Shown: piece by piece, positions 41,871 to 50,631 of the stretch
How the letters are laid out: every line of letters begins with the position of its first letter
Position numbering within the stretch: the stretch's first letter is position 1
From: Pelagophyceae sp. CCMP2097
Taxonomy: Eukaryota; Sar; Pelagophyceae
Direction of reading: 5' to 3'
Assembly (NCBI GenBank): GCA_026770575.1
Contig: MU657166.1
Coordinates: 894,099-958,098 of the forward strand
DNA length: 64,000 bases
The notes under the pieces: generated by a model
What the model was told of the DNA's origin: nothing
Seen by the model: the letters and a program-made list of their open reading frames with translations, nothing else
Databases searched by the model: none
Program-made: the position numbers and the translations under genes

Positions 41871-42124
41871 GAGGATTTGAAAGTTCAGCGATTAGTTAAA
41901 TAATTTCAATTATTTACGTGGGCATTGCAATGGGATTTGGCTGTATCCTTCGGGTCCTCCGTGTGCCTCCGACGCGCTCTTGTAATTGTATAGCGGTTTT
42001 CACACTGTTTTGAACTCTCACTCAAAAAAGCACCAAAGCGACTTTTTTTTGGAGCTGCGGCTTTTGACGGCTTGTCCTCTTTTTTTGCGTCCACCGCGGC
42101 GGCGGCCCAACGGCGGCGGCTGCC

Positions 42125-43012
42125 GTGAGAGCTCTCCGTATGCGCGTACGCCATCTCTGCACGGCGGTTATGGGGGAGGTCATGCACGACCTCAGCGCGA
42201 CGGCGGCGCGGCGCGGCCAATCTCACGGCGCGGCCCTCGTCGTCCTCAATTCACCGTCCTTCGGCCGAGCCATGCTCGAGCGCCTCTGGGCCGGCGCCGC
42301 GCTGCACGTGCGTTTGAAAAATACACGGCGGTTTCGACACCGCGATAGGTGTGCGCGGACGGCGGCGCGAACCGCCTCTTCGACTCGTCGGACGCTTCGA
42401 TGCGTTCGAGCCTCGTGCCGCACCACATCGTCGGGGACCTCGACTCTGCTCGGCCCGACGTCGTCGACTTTTACAAAGCGCTGGGTTCCGGCTTGGAACG
42501 CGCGGAGGATCAGGACAGAAACGATCTGGACAAGGCCTTGGACGTCGTCGAGCGCTGCTGGGCCGCCGCGGGCACGCCCGCGGAGATGCGCAGCGTCGCC
42601 GTCCTCGGCGCCTTTGGCGGCCGCTTCGACCAGGAGATGGCTTGCTTCAATTCGTTGTACAGGACGCATGTGAACGTCCGACTTTACTCGGATGACAACG
42701 TCGCTATCCTCCTCCGCCCCGGCGCGCACCGAATCCGCGTCGACCCCAGATTCGAGGGCCCGACGTGCGGCCTCATTCCCCTCGGCGGCCGCTGCGACAA
42801 AGTCACCACGACGGGCGCGTCATCCCTCTGTCCGCCTTTGCCGGAACCGCGACCCGCTAGGCCTGCGCTGGAACCTCAGCGACGAGCCGCTGGCCTTTGG
42901 CGAGCTCGTCTCGACGTCCAACGCCATCTCCTTCACCGGCAGTGAAGTTACCGACGTTTGCATCACGACGTCGCACCCGCTCGTCTGGTCCTCGTCCTGG
43001 CGCCTGAGCTAG
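42125..43012 (+). CDS. TPK1: Thiamine pyrophosphokinase
   Basis: This enzyme transfers pyrophosphate from ATP to thiamine. Three exons (42125-42307, 42349-42814, 42861-43012) give 266 aa. The first intron is a 41-nt GTGCGT...ATAG. The second must begin with GC (ACGACGG|GCGCGT) to give the conserved TTTGLRWNLSDEPLAFGEL. Hallmarks are VCADGGANRLFDSS, HHIVGDLDSARPDVV (Mg/diphosphate-binding Asp residues), RNDLDKALDVVERC, VAVLGAFGGRFDQEMA and the thiamine-binding C-terminal barrel ending SEVTDVCITTSHPLVW. A Met at 42170 is an alternative start; the upstream 15 residues are basic and could help targeting. This is a housekeeping gene for thiamine diphosphate supply. Confidence 0.9.
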
Positions 43013-43184
43013 TAATTTTTACATCGCAGCAACAGAGGCCCGAGCGACCCGAAGAGGCTTCTAATCCGTCGGACCTTCTCCGACCCGCACGGACGACCTT
43101 GATACAGAGACGGTTTGGAATCCGGCTGGCCCGGGATTGGCCCGGAAGCGCTTACAAGTTACAATCAAGTTGTAAGCGGCGACG

Positions 43185-45904
43185 ATGTGGGCGCTGCTGG
43201 TCTTGTACGCCTTGGCGGAGGGCCGCGTATCCGTCGAGGACCGCATCTCGGCCGCGCGCGCGCGGCAGACCAACGTGAAAGCGGCCATATCGCCGAGCCC
43301 GGCCCCAAAGACCAAACGCAACAATGCCTACGTCTCCCGGATGCCAACCAAGGCAAAGGCGCCGCCGGCGTTCGAGGAAGTCCTCGTCGAACGCCGCTTC
43401 AGGCACGCGCGCGAGAGGCGACTTTGCCAGCGTCTGCCTTTGCCTCTCGTCTGCGTTTGCCTCCGACGCCGAACGTCCAGAGTCTTCCGGACGGTCCAAA
43501 GAGCTGCGCTGCCAGGTCGCAGAGCTTCGCGCCGGCGCCGAGGACGGATGCGCCCGTGCCGAGGGCGACGAGCCGCGCGGACGACGATTTCGCGGCGGCG
43601 GACGCGATCCCCGAGCCCGCAACGGTCGCGGCGCCCGCGGCGGAGCGGAGCTCGCGCCTCGACCCGACGCACCGCAAGGAGGCATCGGTCCGGCTGTACA
43701 GGGGCGAGCCGCCAGAGGCGCCGCCGAGGCGCAACGTCTACGTCTCCAAGCCACGCGCCGACGACGAATTTTCGGCGGCCGAGGCCGCGGTGGCCGATGA
43801 CGGCGCGCCGGCTGCCGACGACGACGACGCCGCGGCCGACGACGTCGCCGCGGTGGCCGCCGACGCCGCAGTGGCCCATGATAGCGCCGCGGTGGCTGAA
43901 GACAGCACGCCGGCTGCCGACGGCGGTGTCGTGGCTAATGACGGTGCCGCGGCGGCCGAGCCGGGGGCCGCCATCTCCGAGCCGCGCGCCGCGGCTGCCG
44001 ACGACGCATTCGCGGCCGACGACGGCCCTGCGGACGACGGTGCTTTGGCGACCAATGACGGCGCCGTGGCGGCCGAGAGCAGCGCCGTAGCGCCCGACTA
44101 CGACGCTTTCGCGACCAACGACGGCGCCGCAGCTGCCTACTACAGTGACGCGGCTGCCGACGACGTCGCCGCGGCTATCGATACGAGTGCCGCGGCTGCC
44201 GATGTGAGGGCCGCCGACCGCGAGCCCGCCGCTGCGCCGGCCGCGGCGACCATGCTTGACGACGCGTTGACCGATCTGGGCGACGAGCCGATCATGCTGA
44301 ATCAGCTGCTCCGCGAGCTCTTCGCGGGCATCGTTGAGCAGCCCTCCGAAACGGACGGCGTCGACGTGCCGCCGTCCGAGTTCTTGGCACCCGAGGAAGA
44401 GGCGTGGGAGGCCGCGGAAGACGGAGACCGAAGAGACGGCGCCGTCTCTCACGACGAGGGCCTCGACGCGCCGGCATCGTCCGAGTCCGTGCCCGCAGCC
44501 GCCGTCCCTGAGGACGACGATCAAGACGCCGTCTCCTCGAGCACCGACGCGGAGCCTTCTGAAGACGAGACGACGCGCGGCGGATGGCCCGAGGTGCCCC
44601 GGGGCGGTGACGACACGTTCGACAACGACACGTTCGACGCAGACTTCGGCGCCGCGTCCTACGGCGCGACCCCGGATGCCGCGCCGCAGCCGACCGCCGT
44701 CGATGTTGTCGAAGCCGCCGCCGAAGTTAAAGTCGCGCAGCCGGCCGCCGCCGCAAACGTCGAGGCCCCCGCGAACGTCAAGGCCCCCGCCGCCGAGGCA
44801 AACGTCGAGGCCTCCGCAAAGCTGGGCGTCTGGGTATGGTGGGCCGCCGTCCTGGTCCTCGGCGCCCTCTCGCTGCCGCGGCGCTGGGCCGAGCCGCGCG
44901 GCCGCGCGGCGACGCCGCAAAAGGCCGTCCGCGCGGAGCTCGTCGCGTCCCCGGTCTTCGCGGTCGCGGCCTGCAGCACGCACGCCACCGCCAAGACGCC
45001 CGCGAAGACACCCGCGCGCCGCGAGCCGCCCGCGTCGGCGCGCGTCTCGCCCGACGAGTCCGACACGGCGCCGTGCTCGCCCGACGGGTCCGACGCGACG
45101 GCGCCGTGCTCGCCCGGCGACGCCTCGTTCGTCGCGGCGCCAATGCCGGCACGCGGCCGCCCCGCGGCGGCAGGCGGCAGCGACTCGCCGGCGATGCGAC
45201 GGTGGATGATCGACGCCGCGTCGCCCTCGGTCGTGTCACCAGCCTCGTCCGCCGGCCGGCCCGAGCTCGAAGGCGGGCCCGAGCTCGAGTGCGAGATCGA
45301 CGACGACCGAGCGACTCACGCCGACGACGACGAAGTGTCTATCGACGAGACCGAGGCGACGTCGGCATCGTTCGAGGCGGCATCGGTCGATGACGAGGCC
45401 GAGGCGATGTCGGCAGAGGCGACGTCAGCCGGGGCATTGTTCGACGACGCGGCCGAAGCGACGTCGGCAGAGGTGACGTCGGCCGAGTCGGCCGAGGCGA
45501 CGTCGTCGGCAGCTGAGACGTCGGTTGACGCGACGCCGTCGGCAGCGGATCTCTCAGTTGACGCAACGCCGTCGGCAGCGGCGGCGTCGTCCACTGCGAC
45601 TTGCCTCGACGCGGCGTCGCGCGCGGCAGACGAAGACGCGGCGGCCGCGGCCGCGGCGGAACACCAGCCAGCGGAGACGGCGGCGTCGGTCGAGACGGCC
45701 GCGGCTGCGCTCGTGGCCATGCGAGACTGCGGCGGCGCGGCGCCGGTCGAGTCTGGCGACGGCGCGGTCTTGGAACAGAGACAGACGAGCGGTGCGCCGG
45801 CGTGCTTCGAAGCTGGCAGCGCTGGCGGGCCGCAGCGGAGTTGGACTTCGTCGGCGGCGACGACTGCCCTCACATTGCTCCTCATCGGCACGGCGGCCAT
45901 GTGA
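43185..45904 (+). CDS. Acidic, Ala/Asp-rich low-complexity membrane protein, unknown
   Basis: I do not recognise it. The likely start is MWALLVLYALAEGRVSVEDR at 43185, a short signal-like segment. The main body lies in a different frame from about 43420 to the stop at 45904, so an intron near 43400-43470 is expected; I could not fix its ends. The body is dominated by degenerate repeats (AADDDDAAADDVAAVAADAA and similar) and long acidic stretches. There are two hydrophobic segments: LGVWVWWAAVLVLGALSLP in the middle (about 44823) and AATTALTLLLIGTAAM at the very C-terminus. The latter could be a tail anchor or lipid-anchor signal. A long antisense frame covers much of it, but the codon pattern and hydrophobic placement favour the plus strand. 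Confidence 0.45.
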
Positions 45905-46448
45905 GCACTTGCTGCTATCATCGCGCGCGCCTCGAGACAGTCGCGCCGACACCCCGCCTGTAGCGACGTGACTCTGCTGGTCCATCGCGGCATGACTCGA
46001 AGCGCGCCGGCGCATCGCCCGTCCGGGGCCCACGGCCGCATGCCCCGCAAGCTGCTGTGCGCTCCCGGCGTCCGTCGTTTGGGTCGTGTGGATGCGATTG
46101 TGTTTGGAACCGACGCCTCGCAGGCTGTGGCAGCAGTGGCAGCCGCACGCCCCGACGGAGTCGCACGGCGCCGTCCAGCTCAAAGTCGCGCAGGCCAAGG
46201 CGCCTGTCGCACAACGCGCGCCCGTCGTCTTCAAGGCGCTGTGCTCCGCCGCGCTCAAGTTCCTCCGAGCGCGCGACTTCATCAGGAACCTCCTCCGGCG
46301 CCTCAACCCCTTCGCGCGCCGCACCTAATCGATCTAGACGCGCCAAGTTGGGCTCCTCGGGCGGGTGTTGCGTATGTACATTATGAGCGGTGCGGAGATC
46401 CTCGGGCGGGTTGCGTATGTTAAGAGTCGTGCGGAGATCTGGGCGTCT
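45905..46448. other. Spacer with one weak open frame
   Basis: A plus-strand frame at 46086-46328 encodes a basic 80-aa peptide ending RDFIRNLLRRLNPFARRT. It could be the last exon of something, but I see no family or splice evidence. A short direct repeat (ATCCTCGGGCGG/GTTGCGTATGT-type) lies near 46355-46425. Nothing else is recognisable. Confidence 0.35.
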
Positions 46449-47177
46449 TCACGGCGCCGGGCCGAAGACGGCTTGTGCGAGGCCGAAGAATTTGAGCTCG
46501 TGCTTCATGGCGCACTGCTCTGCCTCTGGGAGCTGTCCTATCCTCGCGGCGAACGCTGCCGCGTCGTGGTCCTGCAAGAAGTCGACGATCCTGCGGAAGC
46601 GCTCGCCGTCGCGGTCGATGAAGATGGCGCCGTCGTCGGCCGCGGCGACGAGCGAGGCGGCGCCGAGGTCGCAGCGGCCGAACATGCGGCCGAGCATGGA
46701 GTCGGGGAAGCTCGTCAACGCGGCGCGCATGCAGCTCAAGCGGACGCCGCCGACGTTGAGTTGGACCCGATCGTTGAACGCTACACCTCCAACTAAAGCG
46801 CGGTCCACCTCGCGGTCCAGAGCCGCGCGCCGGCGGTCCAGCGCCGCGCGGCCGGCGGCATTCTCCGACTCGACGTGCGCGCGGTGCGCCGCAAAGTCCG
46901 CGGCGAGTGCGGCCCTCTCGCCCGCGAGCTGCGCCGCGAGCGTCTGCCCGAGGGTCACGAGCGCCTCCAATTGCAGCGCGTCGACGCCGTCGACGCCGTC
47001 CGCGCCGCCGGCGTCCGCGGCAGCGCCGCCGGCGTCTTCGCCTCCGCCGGGCTGCGCGGGCTGCCGGAGCGACTGCCTTAAAGCGCCGAGCGTTTCGTGG
47101 AACGCGGCCACGGTGTCGCGATCGACCGCGCCACCAGACGCGGGCGGCGGCGGCGGCGGGCAGTCGGCCGCGTCCAT
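46449..47177 (-). CDS. BTB/POZ protein of the KCTD (T1) type
   Basis: A single exon, 242 aa. The N-terminal 15 residues include a Pro-run, then come helices with heptad character (about 20-130; LQLEALVTLGQTLAAQLAGE). The C-terminal half is a T1-type BTB domain: VQLNVGGVRLSCMRAALTSF, PDSMLGRMFGR, then IFIDRDGERFRRIVDFLQDH and LPEAEQCAMKHELKFFGL. The LNVGG...S...L...P.S.L..MF...DG...IDRDG..F..IL.FL order is diagnostic. KCTD proteins form oligomers and often serve as cullin-3 adaptors; that role is inferred from the family. The gene is divergent from the LON-domain gene, with about 200 bp between starts. Confidence 0.88.
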   Translation of the reverse strand: MDAADCPPPPPPASGGAVDRDTVAAFHETLGALRQSLRQPAQPGGGEDAGGAAADAGGADGVDGVDALQLEALVTLGQTLAAQLAGERAALAADFAAHRAHVESENAAGRAALDRRRAALDREVDRALVGGVAFNDRVQLNVGGVRLSCMRAALTSFPDSMLGRMFGRCDLGAASLVAAADDGAIFIDRDGERFRRIVDFLQDHDAAAFAARIGQLPEAEQCAMKHELKFFGLAQAVFGPAP

Positions 47178-47375
47178 GCGATCACTGGGACGGCGCCGTG
47201 CTTGGAACGTGCGGAAGATCCCGTGCCGCCAGAACAGGACAGGATCGGAACAAATCTTCTGACGTGCCGGTTTGAGAGACGAAGAAAAGGGTCCGAGACA
47301 CGTGGACGCGGCGTGTACGAACGCGGACGGTCGACTGCCGCATCCGCGTCCTTCGTCGCGCTCCCGGTCCGCGCC

Positions 47376-49008
47376 ATGCTGTGCCGGCTGCCGCGGCGGC
47401 TGCTCGGCGGCGCTTGTCACCGGGCCTTTGGCGGCGCGGGTGCTGGACCCGTGTCTGTAGCGGTGACAAGTGCAGTGACGCACGAGTTTGAGGGCGAGGG
47501 CCACGTCGCGGTGCGGCGCGTGCTGGACGAGCTCGCGGTGCAGCCGGGCCTCTCGCTCGCGGGCGTCACCAAAACGCCGACCGCGGCGGCGGCGCTGAAG
47601 GCGCTGCGATGCGACCTCGGGGCCGGGATGCGCAACCTCGACACCGAGGACCTCAAGGGCGTCGCCACCTTCCTCCCGACGTCGCAGCCGCCCAGAATAT
47701 TCACGCACGAACCCGCGGACGGCGACGGGTTCCCCGCGGCCTTGGCCGACGAGGTCCTCTTCGCCTGCGAAGGCGCCAGGCTCTCCTTCGTTTGCCTCGC
47801 CCAAGGCGACGGAAGAAGCCTCAGGCCTTTGATGGACCGCCTCGACGGCCTCTTCCCGGGCGCTTACGTAATCGGCGCCGCGCTCGGCGATACCTCCCTG
47901 TTAAGCCTCAACGGCGACCTGGTCAACCCCGTCATTGGCGACGACGACATCGCCGGCCTCTGTGCTGAGGCTGAGGGCCCCGCGGCGGGGTCGGCGACGC
48001 TGATCGTCGGCGCGGCACTCATCGACGCGCCTCCGCCGCGGGCATTGGCGAAAGCGCTTGCGTTGATCGCGCCGCTCCACGTCAAGCTCAACGCCACCGC
48101 TGCAAGAACGCTCTTCCTCCCCGTCGAACCCGCCGACGTTGCTGAGCCCGCTCCCGAATCCGAAGCTGCGACGGGATCGGTTGTTTTGGAGCATGCGTTT
48201 GTCGACTGCCCACCACTGTTCATGCTCGCGGGCGTCACAATCGTCCCGGGAGAAGAGGTGCGTCTGCAAGTCGCGTGGTGGCGTGGTGGCGGGTGGCTTC
48301 TTCGCGTGGTGCAACGCGATGGCGTCGTAGGTCGTTTTGAACATCTTCGAGCCGCGGTACAGAGAAATGCTTCGCGAGTGCGTCGAGGCGAGGTCGGGGT
48401 TTGTCGTTCTGCGACCCGGCGAAGCGGTGGGCACTTTATGCTCAGTCCTCGACGCGACGCACGAGGCCGACAGCTCGAGGATCGTCGCCTTTGGCGGCCG
48501 CCGAGTGAAAGTGGACGGAGCCATGTCGCAGCGGGCAGAGTTCGGCCTACTGCGCGCTTCCGCGTGCGAGTTTGTCGCCGACGAGCCCGACGACGCGTTG
48601 GAGAAGCTCGCAGTCGCTAATGCGCTCATCGACCAAATCTGCGAGGCGTTCAACGTCGTCACCAACGAAGTCGACGCCGTCCGGGAGTACGATACCACGG
48701 CGCTCGTCGTCACGCTGAATAGCGACCTCCGCGCGGACCCGTCTTGCGAAAAGTTCAGCTGGACCATCGGCCGGTGGCGCCGACCCGCGCCTGGGAAAGG
48801 CGGAAACCCCGGACTGGTGCTTCCAGAGCGTCATGAACGTCGTACGATGCCGCGTAAAATACCACACAAACGTAGGATCGGCCACCTGGCGCACCCCGAC
48901 AAGGAGCGGTGGCTTTCCGGCTTCTCGACACTGGACCGCCTCCACTCGCAAATGAAGCTCCTGGGCTCGTTCCTCGACAAAGCAAAGGGCCCCCCCGGGC
49001 CGCGATGA
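47376..49008 (+). CDS. LON-domain (PUA-like) protein with FIST-like N-terminal region
   Basis: Three exons (47376-48257, 48331-48773, 48876-49008) give 485 aa. The C-terminal half is a Lon N-terminal domain: LFMLAGVTIVPGEEVVLNIF joined across intron 1, EPRYREMLRECVEARSGFVV, GTLCSVLDATHEADSSRIVA, and the closing helices SWTIGR and FSTLDRLHSQMKLLGSFLD. The N-terminal half begins MLCRLPRRLLGGACHRAFGG, possibly a mitochondrial presequence. It contains strands such as GARLSFVCLAQGDGRSLRPL and LFPGAYVIGAALGDTSLLSL. The latter recalls FIST domains (as in FBXO22), but this match is weak. There is no AAA or protease part, so it is not Lon itself. It may be a substrate-recognition protein; that is inference. 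Confidence 0.7.
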
Positions 49009-49168
49009 CGTAACCGATTTTATGCCCCGCGCCATAGCCATCCCGCAGCATCGACCGCCCCAGCAGCAGCATCCCGGGGCCCGACCGTCCTTCCCGGCGC
49101 GGGAGTCCACATGCGGAGAGTGGCGTGGGCGGCGTCGGTTACGAATCCGGGGCGCCTCGCGGTTGGTC

Positions 49169-50201
49169 TCACGCGAGCTTTGAGATGATGTCGCGGAGTT
49201 GGTTCTCGTCGGCCCCCGAGAAGCGTTCGACTTCGACCCCGCGCTTGAAGAAGACAAACGTGGGCATGGAGGAAACAGAGTGCTTCTGCGCCAACGCTTT
49301 GACGGCGTCGACATCGACGGAAAGAAACGCGGCTTGCCTCGAATGGCGTTCGGACATCGAAGCGTACTTGGGCTTGAATTGCTGGCACGGACCTGCGCGC
49401 GCCTCGAACCGCGGAACGCTCCCCGTCGGGCCCGCCCCGTCGCACGCCCCTCGACGCACCACACCACGTGGCCCAAAAGTCGACGACGACGAGCTTGGAC
49501 CCGGCCGTCTTCAGCTCGCGCCTACGAGCCGCCCGTCCACCTCTCCCCGGGACGCGTCATCGCGCCGGAAACGCACGCAAAGGCAGCCTCGCTTGCCATG
49601 GCCTTGACCGTGCCACCCTCGATCTTTTTCAGCTCGTCGAGCGAAATCGTCTTCGCCGACTTGAGCGTGCGCCCGCCTGCGCACGGAGGTGATCCCTTAT
49701 CGCTCTGCAACATATATATCTCGGACGCCGTGAGGCTCGCGCGTCGACGGCGCTGCGGCCGCCTTGCCGCCGCCGCCGGGAGCCGCCGTCGCGCTCGCGC
49801 CCTGATTACGCCGTCGAAGATCCGCGCCCGGCCCGCGGCGGCGGGCGGCCGAGCCGCAGACAAGGCGGCGTCGGTCGAGGCGGAGGAGGGGTATACAGAC
49901 GCGGCTTCAAGGACGGGTCCAAAGGCTGGGTCGAAGAACGACGCGATGAAGCTGCGCGGGTAAAGTGACTTATGCAAAGTCTTAATTGAAGAACGGACCT
50001 CGTGACGAGTTCGAAGAGTCTGCCGATGGCGCCGCGGTTCGGTTGGAGGTCACCACCCCGAGATACCGCCAACGCCGCCGCCGCGTGCGAATGCTCCGCG
50101 CGCCACGCTTTCGAGGTGCGCGGCGACAGGCCCGCCACCGGCGCCGCGCTCGACGCGCACGCCACGCGCAGCAGCAACGCAGCGAGGAGCGAGGTCTTCA
50201 T
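49169..50201 (-). CDS. Thioredoxin with signal/transit N-terminus
   Basis: Four exons (50201-49999, 49951-49577, 49521-49460, 49392-49169) total 288 codons. The C-terminal 100 residues are a classic thioredoxin: SKLVVVDFWATWCGPCQQFK (active site WCGPC, split by an intron after its first Gly), FLSVDVDAVKALAQKHSVSS, the cis-Pro MPTFVFFKRG and the end helix ENQLRDIISKL. Upstream are SIS-type helices (SLDELKKIEGGTVKAMASEA). The first exon starts MKTSLLAALLLRVACASSAA, a signal peptide followed by a hydroxylated/basic stretch, suggesting secretory or plastid import. The middle (about residues 70-160, Arg/Ala-rich) could hide an unrecognised in-frame intron, or mark a boundary between two genes. In the second case the thioredoxin would start near 49710. 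Confidence 0.7.
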
Positions 50202-50631
50202 GACTTCACGTCTATCGCCGACTCGAAAAGGTCCTTCGCGGTGAACACACACTTTTTTCACTTCTCGTCTTAACGCACCGCGGTACGACGACGAACGGCG
50301 CGATGGGGGCGGGGAGGCTCGGAACCTGGCCCACCTCGGGGCTCTTATACCGCCTCGCAAGCGGGGAGTGGATCCGAGCTCCTCGCCAGAGTTGCCAGAG
50401 GCCTCCCGAGTCGGGTCGCCTGCCGAACCGCAAGGGACGCGGCCGGACGGCTTGCCATTAGGCACCGATGGGGAGCCGGCAAGCTCCCGAGGACATCTGC
50501 CGCGAGACCGCCAGGCTCTCAAAGGAGGGACCCGTCCCCGCCCGCGTCCCTGACCCGCCCGCTTCCGGCGGACGAATCCAGAGGAATGGCGCTTCACGCG
50601 CGCCGCGGCATCGCAGGCCGGCCACTTCGAC
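50202..50631. other. Intergenic region between divergent genes
   Basis: This spacer separates the thioredoxin gene (minus) from the HDAC gene (plus). Open frames are motif-free. It probably contains both promoters and the HDAC 5' UTR. Confidence 0.4.

Larger units (their letters stand above)
41128..42124. other. Repeat-rich intergenic region
   Basis: About 1 kb without a protein gene. It contains a direct repeat (CCCAGGGTGGAT...AAGCAAGCAA at about 41396 and 41454), a 23-bp-arm hairpin (41498-41560), a TCTG/TTTG microsatellite, a dispersed repeat shared with 16.7 kb, a tRNA-like unit with an A-rich tail, and an A/T-rich segment to about 42000. Confidence 0.6.

Noticed and set aside
43328..44983. 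551-codon minus-strand frame
   Set aside because: It is antisense to the Ala/Asp-rich gene. No motif is visible, and Arg/Gly/Val shadow composition is typical of such overlaps.
47376..49008. ATP-dependent Lon protease
   Set aside because: Only the N-terminal LON domain is present; there is no AAA+ module or Ser-Lys protease domain before the stop.
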